Source: Penelope pileata
Lineage: Eukaryota; Chordata; Aves; Galliformes; Cracidae
DNA length: 64,000 bases
Assembly (NCBI GenBank): GCA_013396635.1
Contig: WBMW01003192.1
Span: forward strand, 471,398-535,397
Reading direction: 5' to 3'
This document shows, piece after piece, positions 44,501-55,371 of the stretch. The translations under genes and the position numbers were made by a program. The notes beneath the pieces were generated by a model, which ran no database searches, had not been told where the DNA came from, and worked only from the letters and a program-made list of their open reading frames with translations. The number at the start of each line of letters is the position of its first letter. The first letter of the stretch is position 1.

Positions 44501-47500
44501 TGTACAATTATTTTAATAATAAAAAAATAATAACAGATCTCAAATGTGATATACCTGAATAAAAAGTGTTCTCCAAAGGCAGCTCTAGCTTCTTTCTGTT
44601 TGTGACATTGGGAAGTATTTCTTTCAGAGGAGCATCAAATCACACTAGATTCTTAGAAATAGTTTTTTTCAATCGCATTGCTCTTTACACGGTTTTCTCT
44701 GCTGTGTGCAAAGGCGCTTGCAGGGCTGAACTACCCTGTTTTAGACGTAACTTTTGTGATAAAGCCCACATCCTGTACCTTTTTTTAGCTGGAAGTCAGT
44801 ATCTGTTTAATTGGTGGTACTTCAAACTTAGAGGAAAGCAGTAGCTACCTCAGCGATTAGTGTAATCTTACTATTTCAAAGCTTTGCTACAAGTTCCAAT
44901 TGACCTAAATTAATATTAAAGTACCCAGATCTGTGGTGCCACATTCTTTGCTAACCCTGCGGCAATGGGGAGCTAAAGAGAAATCAGGTCTCTATCAGCA
45001 TGAAAAGTAACGTATAAGCCTGTCTGATATCTAGGGGGTGAGGGATGCTGGCTTCTGCTCTATAGACCTTTATTCCATGTTTTCCTCAATTTTAGTACTT
45101 GGTAAATTCAGGTGGGTGGAAATTTGAGGAGCTGTGCAGCTCCAGGGGTGCTCAGATAAGTGATTACTATGCATCACGGAAATTTCAATGGAAAAGGATG
45201 TGGGTAAACAGTGTTACCAGATAGCTCAAGCTTTGGGAAAGGGGCTGCTTTCTTCGGAGGTGCTGAACCGTATGATATATAAAAATTGTTTTTCTGAAGT
45301 ACACTGTTAATACTCTGGATAATCTGTGTGCATGTGTATTCTAAACCTCTGCTTTTAACTGCAGTGATATACAAGCGTGTCATGTTTTGGCTATGTTTGT
45401 AATTACTTCCATCTGTAAGATGTCAAATACAACTTTACCATTGTTTATGCAAGGCAGGATTTTTCTTTACACAATAATGGCTTTTTTTTTTTAAAAAAGA
45501 GCTTTAAAGTTATCATTGCTGTTTGTGCCACAGTCGTGTTTTACTGTAAGGATATATTTCTTCGCATGGAAAATGTTAGCTACAATGCAGTTGTCTAGTG
45601 GTTGAGGCTGTGCTGTTGGTTTAGTTGTTCTCGATAACCATTTGGGGTAAGGAGAAACTCAGTGGCAGATAAGAATGGTGAGCAGTCATAGCTGAACCAT
45701 ATGGCTGTTTATTTTTTCATTTTAGGCAGATGTATTCTCGTATGGTATAATTCTGTGTGAGATTATAGCAAGAATACAGGCAGATCCAGACTATCTCCCT
45801 CGCACAGAGGTAAGTGGTTACGTTTATAATGTTGGTGGGAGGTGGTAAGTATGCCATGATAATGGCTGGCCTTCAGTACTTCTGCCACTGCTGCCAAAGA
45901 TATGATGTGTAGATGATATGTTAAAAAGAGCCTGTAAAAGGCCTTTGTTCTTCTGTGCTGTTATTGTAAGAAGCTCCATTGAAGACATTTTGATATATAG
46001 ACTTTATGTAGCTACAGTCACCATGAGAAATCCTTTCAGAAGCTCCAGACCTGCCCCTAACCGGCAGATCATTGAGGGTGTTGCAGTGACCTTCCTTTTG
46101 TAGTGTGATAGCTCAGTTAGACTTCTTGCCAGATTTGGAACAGAGCACTTTGGGAACGTTGCATCCTCAAAGTAACCCTCCCTTGTGAAAGGAGCAGGAG
46201 CTGTTAGCAGGAGCTAAAATAAGCTCACCCTTACTCTTACATAGTGTGCTAAGCATAGTTGATCTGAACTAAAATTGACTCATCAGAGGAGATACTTCTA
46301 TTTTCTTCATTTGCCTTTTGGCTGAGTCCCTTCTGAAAGGCAGCTTATTTGGCCTTCCATAGGGGTCTTCCAAATTATCTATCTGTCTCCAGTTCTGAAA
46401 ATGCTCACGTCTTGAACAACAGCACAGAAGAGATTTTGTTCCTCAGCCCTTCTCACAGAAGTGCATTTAAAGAACTGTATAATTTGTATCACCAGCCTAA
46501 TAGTACCATCCACTGAAAAATTAACTATTTTAATTGGTGAATTTTCATCATAGTGAAGTTTCTGGTTTTATAGCAGGCTGTTAATTTACACTGTAAAAAT
46601 CACCATGGTGAAACATCATAGTATAGGATATTGCTTCCAGATCCACGTGGGCAGCACTTCAAGTGCAATGAATTGCACTTGAATCCAGGAATATGGATGG
46701 GCTTTGAAGTCAGCTAATTCTCTTACAGGTATCTAGTATCAAATAATCCCCATTGGGAATGCTGCAGTTTGGAGTGTGCATGAAATTTTCTCAAAATTAT
46801 CTATGTGGCTGCTCAGAGATGGTGTTCGTAGTTATTCTTGACAATTCCATGGAGGGACCCCCTGAAAAGAAGGTGCTTTGGGCCATTTATATCTCTGCTC
46901 TCTGTGCTGTGTTCTTGTTTGTACAGAATTTTGGATTAGATTATGATGCCTTCCAGCACATGGTGGGAGACTGTCCCCCTGACTTCCTCCAGCTGGCCTT
47001 CAACTGCTGTAATGTGAGTATCTTACTTGAAGGGGAGAGGCCAAAACTGGAGTTTTCTAAATCTCTCTGACTTTTGAAGACAGTGCTTGAAGTGTTTACA
47101 GGAGTAACTTACCTATGAAAGCAGTGTACATTCTTTCCCCTTGCAAAAAAGGTCTGACTTGTGCTTTTGCTGTTCCATGTTCTGTCATGCCAAACAAACA
47201 GGTCTGGCACACTGAACAGGTTCTTGCAGGCTGTTCAGGCTGATCATAACCAGTTGTATGTTATTGACACTGGCTGGCCATTGGGCTGACAAAATCCAGC
47301 TGTTATTGTGTACAGACCTGCTGAGCTGTGAAGAAAGAATTAGGAGTTGTTCTCATAAACAGAGGGGACAAAATGGGGACAGGCAAACAAAGAACAGGCG
47401 CTAAACTTCTGTCATGTTTCTCTGTGCTGCCTTATGAAAAGAGGGATATCCCCCTCAAATCCCTAGCCTGTGTTCTAAAAACCTCCAAACTCAGGCACAG

Positions 47501-50500
47501 TAAGGCTATAAGCAATGTTGCAGTATAGAGTAAATTTTTTACCAGTTATATGAGTAAAGCTGTGATAGCACTGGTTACTTTCATAGCTCCTCAGCATGAA
47601 AATTTCAAGAAAGTACATCTCTTCTGTGGGTTATTTCATGACAGAGGTTAGTAGTTCCTTTGAAGTAAAAGAACCTGAGCTTCCAATGAATTCAGCTGAA
47701 GCTAGGAGCATCCAGTTGTCTCACGTGAAGTAGAAACACCTTAGAGAATGTTTATTGCACAAAACTCTGCTCAGGCCATGCTGGAGCTAGTAATAGCACT
47801 GTGTCCTAGTGAGTGTTTGTTAAGAAGACTCTCAGAACAGGTTTTTCATTCCTGTTGCTGTTCTTCAGGCTTTGTTTTCATGTCAGCACTGATGCTGAAG
47901 GAAGCAGTCTCCTCTCTCTGTGCTTTTATTACTTATTTTTGCCCAAGCTCTTTCTTTACCATATAGTAGTATAAATGTACATACTGAAGTGGAGAGTGGA
48001 ATAAAGGTGAGAATGTGTGCTGAGGGAAGAGGGTGACAAGATAGCATAAATCAGTGCTGAACATGTTTGTGGAACTTACTCTGGACAAGCTGCTTCACCC
48101 CCTTTAATTTCATCTTAGTACAATGGAGCTTGCTTCACCAGCACAGCAGTATGCCTGACTCATGTTTCTAAAGTGTTTTCAATATGTAAGCACTAAAGGG
48201 CTTAGTTAGTAGGGTTTGACTGTGGAAATCTCAGCTCCCAGTTGTGTTCCCCAGAAATCAAACAGCATCCAACATATGGTGCATGATTTTTCACCACAGT
48301 TGAAATTCAGAGTAAAACTGTACTCATGAAGAAAGGGGAAGTGAACTTGTCTTATATTCTCATGTAAGAATTTGCTATGTTGATAGAAAAGGGAATTTCT
48401 CCTACTTGTAATTATCAAATGCTGTTTCCGTTATAATAAATGTCCTTTCCCTGATCTGAAACTGGAAATGACTGTCTTGCAATCAAGCCATTACTATGCT
48501 GATTTCAGCATGGGGCATGTTGTAATTAATTTACCACTTGCCTAGTGGAAGGAAAAGGTAGCTAATAGATAAGGCTTTGCTACGTCTTCTGAAGCATGAT
48601 GTGCTCTAGTGTGGATCTGTGTAATGATTTGCTCTTAGATATAGACATCTATATAGCTTTTTATTATTTAATAGGTCAACAGTCAGTGTAAACTGTATAG
48701 CCTAGCTGATAAGCTGAACTAATATGTAAAGCCCTGGGGTTTTCCGCAGCCAGGAAACATGTTTTAGGGCAGCCTAAGAAAACCAGTAAAAACAGATGTG
48801 TATGAGTAGTGCATTAAAAGTTCTTTAATTTGCTGTTACAAAGTATTTTTTTTAAAAAGGAGTATGTTCAAGGAAGCCTGAAACTTATGGCTCCCCAGCA
48901 ACTACAAGCCCACTTGCATGAATGCTTGTAATCGTGTATGATCATGCAGACGGCTTGCCAGCATGAGCTAAGCTATGGGGAACAACATCCTTGAGGAAGA
49001 ACCTTCAATTCCATTTGATCAGAATCTGAGTGCTCAGGATGGAAGAGGCAAATGTTACTTTGAGTCACTTTTCCACTGCTGCTGTTGCCCTGGATCTTCC
49101 ATTGCAGGAATAAAACAGAGACCTGTTCTTACTTTCTGCAGCTTGCAACAACCCTCTAATCTTTGCAAATTGGTACGTTTGTCAGAGTACAGAATAAATG
49201 CTTTGGTGTTTTCCCTTGCCCTACCCTTTCAGTGAAATAGGGAAAGCAGAAAAAGATGTTTTTCTATGCCAGGAAATTACATCTGCTGCATTCGAACAAT
49301 TCTTCCTATTTCTGAGTTCTTCAAAGCAAGTGTGAATTTTTTATATACATTTTTAAAACTTATTATTTTATGTATAAAGCACCACCATTTCCTTTACTAG
49401 CAGTGATATCTGCCTGAGCTTGTCCGCTCTGAAAAAGCCTTTAGAGGGCTGGAGTCCAGAATTGGGTCAAGAGGAATCTCTTTAATAGTGTAATGAGGTT
49501 AACTTTCAACTGCTGAATTAGACAGTGCTACCTACAGTAGTTAAACATGTAACATATATAGAGTCAATGTTCAAAATGATTAAATGCCTTCTAATTATGG
49601 AGGCTTTGAAATTACATCGATGTATAATCTCCGTCTGATAACTGGAGCCCAGAAGTAAGTCTTTAAACTGTGAAAATTCCTTAGAACAAAACCTCTCTCA
49701 CAAGCCCTGAATCTAACAGCTTGCCACCTTTTCTTTTTAAAATATGTCCTCATCATGGAATGTTTTCATCTTGATAATTAAATGACAAGCATAATAGACA
49801 TAAACTATAACAGAACACTGCTTTTCCTCTTGCTTTACTTAGGTGCAGTGGCAACACACATCTAAAAACAATCTTCAATTTCCTCAGTTCCTTGAAGTTA
49901 TTCTTCTGTCTGTCAGCTCTGTAAATAGAATAGCATGGATAAGTCCACGTGAAACAATCTGATCTCTATGCATTCACAGATGGATCCAAAGTTGCGTCCT
50001 TCATTTGCTGATATTGTCAAAACACTGGAGGGGATTTTGAACCGCCTGAGAAATGAGGACTCTGAGAGAAAGTTTTTGAATCTTGACAACAATGAAAGAA
50101 AACCCAAAGGTAAATGTCTGCACTCCCACAAAGATTGCTGCAGGCTAATTGCAAAAGAGTACAATGTTTTGTATTTTAGAAAGTGGGATTTCAGATCTGT
50201 GGTATTTTATACAGTTTATGAATTACTTTACTCAAAGCCTGAAAATAATTCTGGAACAATGGTGTACACTGTGCACTGTAGAGTGTCCTTTGGGAAAGAA
50301 CAGCTATTTCTTAAGATGTCTCAAAAGATTGTGCCCATAAGCTCTTGAAGGGAAATTTAGAGTTCATTCAGGAGTGTAAGTTGCTAAAATAACACGAAAA
50401 TTCATCAACTTTGCTTTGTCCTTGCCACTCTGACTGCATACACACAATTTCTTTGGTATACGTGTAACACTTAGAAGCTACTTAGATTCCCTCAGGAGGA

Positions 50501-53212
50501 AGAACAGAGAAGATGCAAAAGCATTACAAAGTACCTTAGAAGTACTGTGAACTGGGGAAAAGATGAATCGCAGATCTGAATGGGAATGCTGGTGTTGAAG
50601 GGCTGTCTCTAAAGCTATCTAGTGCCACCTGGTGTGGGGAGCAAACTACAAGCAATTCTTGTGTGAGCATATTCCTACTTACATTTCTTCTATGTTAGCA
50701 GATTTTTGGCCTTGGAAACTTAGAGTACAGTAAGAATATATGGATTATATGTATAAATATATGATACTATATATGTGTTAAAATAAGTTCTGTGTTTTAA
50801 ACCACATGGAGCACATAAATGTGATAGTTCTTCCCTGCCTGGAAGGCATCTGAGAGATGTTTGTTAAAAAGGAGAATGTTCTTTCTTTATCCTAGCATTC
50901 TCCCTCTGGAGTTCATCTCAGATTTGCGTCTTCTTAGAGAATTGTTATGTGCAGTTCTTTGACTTGTATAGTTTTTCCTCTTTGGGACACCTACAGTCTA
51001 AACTGCGGCAATATTTAAAGGGAAAAGAAAAAATTCATATATACTCATTCTGGAAATTGTCATCAAAATGAGATATCTTTTCATGATATTCACTCCATTG
51101 TTATTGCTTTACCACAGCTTTTCAGAGGCAGCTTGAAAGCCAGTGGCGGTTACATGTTCCAGATGCTCAAGAAGTTAGCTTTTGTTCCTAAATGATTACA
51201 ATTTCCTGGTCCTATTCTAGTGATAAAGCTTTTGTTTTTATTTGTGTATAAATATGTTTGTGCATCCAAATAAATATGCACACATGTATGTACATTTTTT
51301 TTTAAACTCCTACTCAATAGAGTCAAACTCATATATCCCTAATTTCTGTATTGGATAACATATGGAATCAAGACTGGAATGGAATTATTTAAACTTTTCA
51401 TGGTATCTGGAGAGCATTTATTGTAGTCTTACGCTTTTCCTATCAGGGAGAAAATGTGACTTACAATTCCTTTTGTACTTGCTCTCTTCTGTGGTCAGTA
51501 TCATCAGCAGATCTTAGGCAACCTCTGCTGGAAGTCAGGATGATAAATGAAATGTAGAAACATGTAAATTGCTCTCCGAGATCACTCTGTTTTCTCTGCT
51601 ATGTCAGTGTAATGGTGATGAGGAGGTTTGAAGGAGCCCTAAAATACAGGATTTGCATAGAAGAGTGAAAAGATTTCTTCATTCCTATCAGGCTTTTATA
51701 TAATTTCCTTTTCTTTTTTTGTTTTTCTCTGGAGACAATATTGTCATACCAAATTAACAACCCCTTTGATGTGAGTAGCAAATTTGATGATAAACTAATA
51801 CAGAAGCAGTACAGTTTCACTGTTCAGAGAAGTAAGATGACATTAACTTAATTTGCATTTGCTCAGTTCTTCAAGCTGACTTTTAATTAGTCTGAGGCAT
51901 GAGTAAAGAGGAGAGAATATTTAAAATGTAGTTTTGACTGCCTTTACATTAAAAGGCCCTGTGGGCAGGGCTGCCAGTCTCCAAGTTTGAAACCAATGCG
52001 ACAGTGAGGAGAAGTGAATAGTGTCCTTGTGTATGTGTAGGAACTTGTAAGTAACCAGCAGACGGGTTTGTGGAAGATACCTTGGAACATCAGGAATGCA
52101 CACTTTTCTTTACAGTTATCATGAATTATCATGAAGACTCTGAGTGAGCAGACACGCAGACATACAGCTCCTTTAAGCTAAGAGTATTTCTCTTCTTCCA
52201 CTCAGGGTCAATTGAAAAAGGACCAGGAGTAAAACGTTTGAGTTCCCTGGACGATAAGATCCCACCCAAGTCACCCCGTCCACGTCGGAATATCTGGTTG
52301 TCACGCAGTCAGTCGGATATCTTCTCCCGCAAGCCTTCCAGGAAGATAAATGTGCAGGACCCCTACTACACACCTAACAAAGGGTTGGGCCGGAAAGTTA
52401 ATCCCTTCAATGCCCGGGAGGACCTCAAGGGCGGAAAGATAAAATTCTTTGACATGCCAAGCAAGTCTGTGATCTCCCTTGTGTTTGACTTGCATTCTCC
52501 AGAGGCAGGTGGTTGCCTGAAAGCCAGCCAGTCCCAGTTCCGGCAGGCGTATAGCACAGACTGGCAGGAATGTTCCCTACTTCCTGGGAGGAGGTGCAGA
52601 TCCCTTCCTGTCTCTCCTGAATTGCCACACAAAGTATGTGGCCTGTTTGGTGGACTGTCTTCAACTGTCAGCAGATGTGACCCAACCCAACTAAGCGCAG
52701 AGGTTCGGCAAAAACTCCTGAGTAGCAGTAAATACGGTGTGTCAGAGATTCCCCCCTTTCAAGCCAAGCCTCACAGGCCAGGATTTCTTTCTGTACCAGG
52801 ACAAGAGGAGGATATGGACTGTTCAGATGGGCCAGTAAACCAGGAGGAAAATGGATTTTACCCTGTTCAGAACACACATGAAGATCCAGCACGTAATCAA
52901 CCATTAGTGCTGGCCCAGTCTGAGCCGCTGTCTTACAAAAGGCTCCCAGCTGAGAATTCATTGAACTCTGAGGAACACTCCTCACAGGTGTTTGGTTGTC
53001 TCCCTTCTGAAGAGATGGAGGTGGAAGATGATCTACTGAAAAATACACTGCTGGAGTCTACAAAGCCTCTGTTCAGTGTTGGTTCATCCACAGAGCTGAG
53101 GGTAGATGCACAGCCATTCAGGGAGCATGATGGGGATGGCACTGCCCTGTTGTCTCAGACATCCTCCAGCATCTCAGCAAGTGGCAGCACACAGCCAACT
53201 TGTGACATATGA
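8381..53212 (+). CDS. TESK2: TESK2, dual-specificity testis-specific protein kinase 2 (5'-partial gene, 9 visible coding exons)
   Basis: Nine exons joined at GT-AG junctions give one open frame of 594 residues plus stop (1785 nt). Seen: ATP-binding lysine in VMALK (visible residue 13), probable alpha-C Glu27, catalytic HRDLTSKN (100-107), DFG (123-125), GSPFWMAPE (141-149), then a serine/proline-rich tail. The HRDLTSKN form is typical of the LIMK/TESK family. Known of the family: TESKs phosphorylate cofilin and so act on actin dynamics, in the cytoplasm. From memory of human TESK2 (571 residues), about 70 N-terminal residues including the glycine loop are missing and must lie upstream of the window, while the tail here looks roughly a hundred residues longer. 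TESK2 rather than TESK1 because the sequence matches TESK2 closely across the kinase domain. Downstream it faces TOE1 tail to tail. Confidence 0.95.
8503..14489 (+). other. TESK2: TESK2 intron, about 6.0 kb
   Basis: GT-AG intron between LSHPNIL(R) and (R)FMGVCV. AT-rich, with a T8/A11 stretch near 14403-14421 close to the 3' end. I see no further gene, RNA gene or recognisable mobile element. Confidence 0.75.
14490..14538 (+). CDS. TESK2: TESK2 coding exon (49 bp, beta4-beta5 and hinge)
   Basis: Very short exon behind a pyrimidine-rich acceptor (ctttttttgtttcttgtag) and before gtaaga. Its first G completes the Arg codon of the previous exon. It then reads FMGVCVHQGQLHALTE, matching the mammalian TESK2 hinge region residue for residue as I remember it. 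Confidence 0.95.
16671..16726. repeat. A-rich / AAAG tract
   Basis: A18 followed by GAAAA and AAAG units and a second A run, purines only for about 55 bp. Could be the relic of a retroposon tail, but no element body is recognisable beside it. Confidence 0.85.
16873..16915 (-). mobile_element. Short CR1 3'-end remnant
   Basis: AGAGTCACAGGATAATTGAG then GGTGGCAGCAACCTCTG resembles the antisense reading of the CR1 3' end (agaatcacagaatggttgag...gacctctg). Only about 40 bp and diverged. It lies 150 bp after a long A-rich tract. Confidence 0.5.
18401..18422. repeat. A22 tract
   Basis: Uninterrupted run of A, preceded by T9 about 20 bp earlier, so transcripts could fold here. Confidence 0.9.
18992..19191 (+). 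mobile_element. CR1 LINE fragment, reverse transcriptase part
   Basis: One open frame in sense orientation reads DSGIECTLSKFADDAKL, AVDTPEGRDAIQRDLDRLERW and KCKVLHLGRSN. FADD is the avian CR1 form of the reverse transcriptase catalytic motif. No stop occurs over about 65 codons, so the copy is fairly young. It ends abruptly at the N at 19192, after which the sequence is unrelated, so the rest of the element is probably lost in an assembly gap. Confidence 0.9.
19957..20001. repeat. A-rich CAAA/CAA simple repeat
   Basis: A10 then CAA, CAAAA and CAAA units. No element body recognised next to it. Confidence 0.85.
21478..21495. repeat. T18 tract
   Basis: Uninterrupted T run inside the large TESK2 intron. 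Confidence 0.9.
23513..23954 (+). other. Unexplained purine-rich open region in TESK2 intron
   Basis: The frame beginning with ATG at 23550 is open for 63 codons to a TAA at 23739, then open again in the same frame for about 70 codons to 23954. The in-frame TAA sits inside a good donor-like sequence (ccag|gtaagt). Text such as KENLLELVV and HIEDNCSEWLQKRRQ is charged and protein-like. I do not recognise a family. It could be a decayed retroelement gene, a lncRNA exon, or chance in A/G-rich DNA. Confidence 0.25.
29872..29966 (-). mobile_element. Degraded CR1 3' fragment
   Basis: GTCTTGAAAAAATCCAAGGC followed by ATTGCACAGCCTCC and AGCAGCCTGTTCCAG matches the antisense reading of the CR1 3' region (cttgaa..ctcc, cacagcctc, cagcctgttccag). 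Diverged and short, boundaries approximate. Confidence 0.65.
32474..32620 (+). CDS. TESK2: TESK2 coding exon (C-lobe start, catalytic loop)
   Basis: 147 bp, 49 whole codons, between ...tcttttcag and gtactg. Reads YINYGNLEQLL, then LPWTVRVKLAYDIA and ends with HRDLTSK (32600-32620), the catalytic loop with its catalytic Asp. The loop asparagine is the first codon of the next exon, so an intron of 9.4 kb splits the catalytic loop. Confidence 0.96.
32621..42039 (+). other. TESK2: TESK2 intron, about 9.4 kb
   Basis: GT-AG intron splitting HRDLTSK from NCLIK. AT-rich, with an A17 run at 41195-41211 and several short CA/A-rich simple stretches (34445-34470, 36535-36560). A 137-codon frame at 37951-38364 looks like chance. 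No gene or clear mobile element recognised. Confidence 0.75.
41195..41211. repeat. A17 tract
   Basis: Uninterrupted A run in the 9.4-kb TESK2 intron, no retroposon body recognised upstream. Confidence 0.9.
42040..42122 (+). CDS. TESK2: TESK2 coding exon (DFG motif)
   Basis: 83 bp between tttccccag and gtatgt: 27 codons plus AG. Reads NCLIKHDENGYSAIV, then GDFGLAEKIPDH. It carries the catalytic-loop Asn (visible residue 107) and the magnesium-binding DFG (123-125), the start of the activation loop. The trailing AG plus the T of the next exon makes Ser134. Confidence 0.96.
42123..44016 (+). other. TESK2: TESK2 intron, about 1.9 kb
   Basis: GT-AG intron inside the activation loop. Contains a single N at 43733 beside an A-rich run, probably a collapsed assembly gap. 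Nothing else recognised. Confidence 0.8.
44017..44092 (+). CDS. TESK2: TESK2 coding exon (activation loop, APE motif)
   Basis: 76 bp between tctacatatag and gtaggt. The opening T completes Ser134, then EKLPVVGSPFWMAPE and VLRDEPYNEK. The APE Glu is visible residue 149. No other AG lies in the preceding 40 bp, so this acceptor is the only reasonable one. Compared with the human protein as I remember it, three residues of the loop are missing just at this junction. Confidence 0.93.
44093..45725 (+). other. TESK2: TESK2 intron, about 1.6 kb
   Basis: GT-AG intron between PYNEK and ADVFSYG. AT-rich, T10/A6 stretch near 45481-45497. No other feature seen. Confidence 0.8.
45726..45809 (+). CDS. TESK2: TESK2 coding exon (alpha-F helix region)
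   Basis: 84 bp, 28 whole codons between cattttag and gtaagt. Reads ADVFSYGIILCEIIAR then IQADPDYLPRTE. DVFSYG is the subdomain IX motif with its structural aspartate. Identical to the mammalian protein as I remember it. Confidence 0.96.
46600..46611. repeat. 12-bp perfect palindrome
   Basis: TCACCATGGTGA reads the same on both strands. It lies 46 bp before the inverted repeat at 46658. Confidence 0.5.
46658..46683. repeat. 12-bp inverted repeat with 2-nt centre
   Basis: TTCAAGTGCAAT, GA, ATTGCACTTGAA: a near-perfect 26-bp palindrome, about 240 bp before a TESK2 exon. Confidence 0.65.
46927..47013 (+). CDS. TESK2: TESK2 coding exon (kinase C-lobe)
   Basis: 87 bp, 29 whole codons between tttgtacag and gtgagt. 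Reads NFGLDYDAFQHMV, GDCPPDFLQLAFNCCN. This is the C-lobe segment before the final conserved Arg of the kinase fold, which is in the next exon. Confidence 0.96.
47014..49979 (+). other. TESK2: TESK2 intron, about 3.0 kb
   Basis: GT-AG intron between FNCCN and MDPKLRP. AT-rich. I see no gene, repeat family or other supported element. Confidence 0.8.
49980..50109 (+). CDS. TESK2: TESK2 coding exon (end of kinase domain)
   Basis: 130 bp between cattcacag and gtaaat: 43 codons plus G. MDPKLRPSFADIVKTLE contains the subdomain XI arginine (LRPSF), ending the kinase fold. The following charged stretch (LRNEDSERKF, NNERKPK) is a linker to the C-terminal tail and is less conserved. The trailing G plus GG of the next exon makes Gly260. 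Confidence 0.95.
50110..52205 (+). other. TESK2: TESK2 last intron, about 2.1 kb
   Basis: GT-AG intron between the kinase linker and the tail exon. Very AT-rich near 50730-50790. Nothing else supported. Confidence 0.8.
52206..53212 (+). CDS. TESK2: TESK2 last coding exon (C-terminal tail)
   Basis: Starts after cactcag and runs open for 335 codons to TGA at 53210-53212. It opens with GPGVKRLSSLDDK, then IWLSRSQSDIFSRK (visible residues 289-302), KVNPFNAREDLKGGKIKFF and PSKSVISLVFDL, all matching TESK2. RRCRSLP followed by VSPEL (388-399) fits a mode-I 14-3-3 site. The related TESK1 is reported to bind 14-3-3 through such a site. The rest is acidic and serine-rich with EEMEVEDD, likely disordered. 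No membrane segment or known domain beyond this. Confidence 0.96.
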
Positions 53213-54674
53213 TGAGGGGGCTCAAACTGAACGTGTCCTTGTCAGAACAGTTGTTCCCAGTCACTTAACTCTGTTCTTCGGTAGTGCTGGGTTTCATACT
53301 CACAGGAGATGGTAAAAATGGGCTGTCAAACAGATAGCTGTGGAGATACTGATTATTTTAACACTGTTTTCAAGCTATGCTTATTTCCTCCCTGATTTGC
53401 TTTCGGAGGGGAAACTACTCCAGCCAGAATTTCCATGTTGGCCCCATACCCTATAGAGGTAGTAGCCAGAAGTAGGCACCACATAGACCGTTTGACCTGG
53501 ATTCCAGCATGGAGCGTTTCAAGGCCTTAAGTTCCAGGTTGGATAGAAAGAGCAACCCATAGGTTTTCCCTCTTTCTTTGACTGACCAGCAGCTCTGAAC
53601 TACTGCAGATTTTGCATTAGCATTCTGCAGGCAGTGCATGTGAATCAGAGCCTCTGTTCTAGAAATGGGCACAGATCTTTCAGAGCTGTGTTGAGCAGAT
53701 AGGAATGCTTTCTCATCCCAGAGCTGCTTTGAATGCTTTTGCAGCATTAAACAAGCTCTTCTTTCAAAAGCAGCAAAAACAAAACCCCTCATGCTGGTTG
53801 CAGTCTGCAGGCTGAGTCACATGATAAGTACTTTCCAGTTAACAAGAAGAATCTGTTCCCTGGTGTTTCATTTTGCCTTGGGATTTGTTAATGATGTGTA
53901 ATGCATTAGCGCAGGGAAGCGGGACACAGAGAGCACCACTCTCTTCCTTGCACAGCTCTTCATGTACCTCAAGCCAGATGCAGAGGAAGATTTGCCCAAG
54001 GCACAAGAGGGGGAGCCATGTTCCAGGCATTGTCATTTCTGGACTCCTTGAGAAACGGCCAGTGGAAGCACCAATTGTACTGAGCTTTTGGGCTCTCCTC
54101 TTTAAAGAGCTGAATGGAAACCATAATCCATTTCTGCAGAATAGTTAAGTAAATACAATTTCTAGATCAACAGCTGACTATCAGTAAGGTAGAAGGGTCA
54201 CATTCACTTCCCTTTCCAGGACATCCATCTCATTGGTGCCACTGCACTAATGATGGTTACTTATTTAAAACCAGACTGCTAGATGAGGGACAGGAATCCC
54301 CTGCTCAAGGGAAGCTGCCAGCAGTGTTGCAGCCACGTGAGAACTTTTGGAGGAGGATAGACAGTAGACTTGCAGAAAGGCTTTGAGTTTTCAAATAGGA
54401 GAAAATTAACTTGTCCCCAATTCTTCTTATTCTGCAGAAAAAAAATGTCTTCATTGGTTTCTCCTGTCACTGGATAGGATCATCTTTTTTTTTTTTTCCA
54501 TTCCCTCCACTAACAGGTAGATGTAAAAGAAGCAGCAGCATCTGCTTTAAAGCTACTTGCTGGAACCAGCATCAGAGATCCCCACTCTGGGATGTGATGC
54601 ATGGGGAGGCTTGTTCTGTGGTGATACTTGTGCAGCATCCTGCCCTTTCTGCTATCGTTGTCCACAATTATGTG

Positions 54675-54697
54675 TTGTTTGGTTTGGTTTGGTTTTG
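54675..54697 (+). repeat. GTTTG-type repeat in TESK2 3'UTR
   Basis: Several GTTTG units in a row. In RNA this is a GU-rich element of the kind bound by CELF proteins. Role inferred only. Confidence 0.5.
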
Positions 54698-55330
54698 TAT
54701 TTGTAACCTATATTATCATTCCTAACTGAGGTATGCATTGCATGCTCACTGAACAGGTGATGCAGTAGCTCCGGGGGATTTGGAATCTGGAATTTTATCC
54801 AGGCAGTCTGTAACCCTTTCTGCTCTCATGTAAGGATGGAAAGTGTAAGCTGGTACTCCCTGATGGAAACAAGACTTTTCCTACTCTTCTCCTGTCTTAA
54901 GGAAAAGATGAAGGAAAAAGCCCAAGTTCTTTCTTGGCTGAGATGCTCAGCTTTTTGGAGGTGTAGGTAACTATTCTGTTATAACTATGACCTCCTCTTG
55001 TGAAATGTCTCAACCTGAGCAGCAGTTACCCCTTTGCAATGGCTGAGAAGAATTAAATTGGAAACCCAGAGTCCTAGAGTGACTTAGCACAGTCCCTGCT
55101 GCGCTTGGCAGCTGTTAGCTGTTTGAAAAAGAAAATGCCCATCCTTACCCAGGTTACTTTTTTTGGCCCACACCTCTCTGCCTCTCAAAGGTGCTCATCT
55201 GTAGAGCAGCTTGTCTTGTGTGTCCTGTCTGCAGAGTGCAGAGCAGCTGCAAGGGCTGGCACTGTGTGTGTCATTTCCTTTGAGGAGCCAGTTAACAGAA
55301 CTCAACTGACAGCTAGTTGCCTGCCTGGTG

Positions 55331-55371
55331 CCTTCTTTTTTTTTTCCCTCCCTCTTTTTTTTTTTTCTTTT
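55331..55371. repeat. Pyrimidine tract in TESK2 3'UTR
   Basis: About 40 bp of almost pure C/T with two long T runs. Confidence 0.8.

Larger units (their letters stand above)
45810..46926 (+). other. TESK2: TESK2 intron, about 1.1 kb, with two palindromes
   Basis: GT-AG intron between PRTE and NFGLDYD. It carries a 12-bp perfect palindrome at 46600-46611 and, 46 bp further on, a 12-bp inverted repeat with a 2-bp spacer at 46658-46683. Confidence 0.8.
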
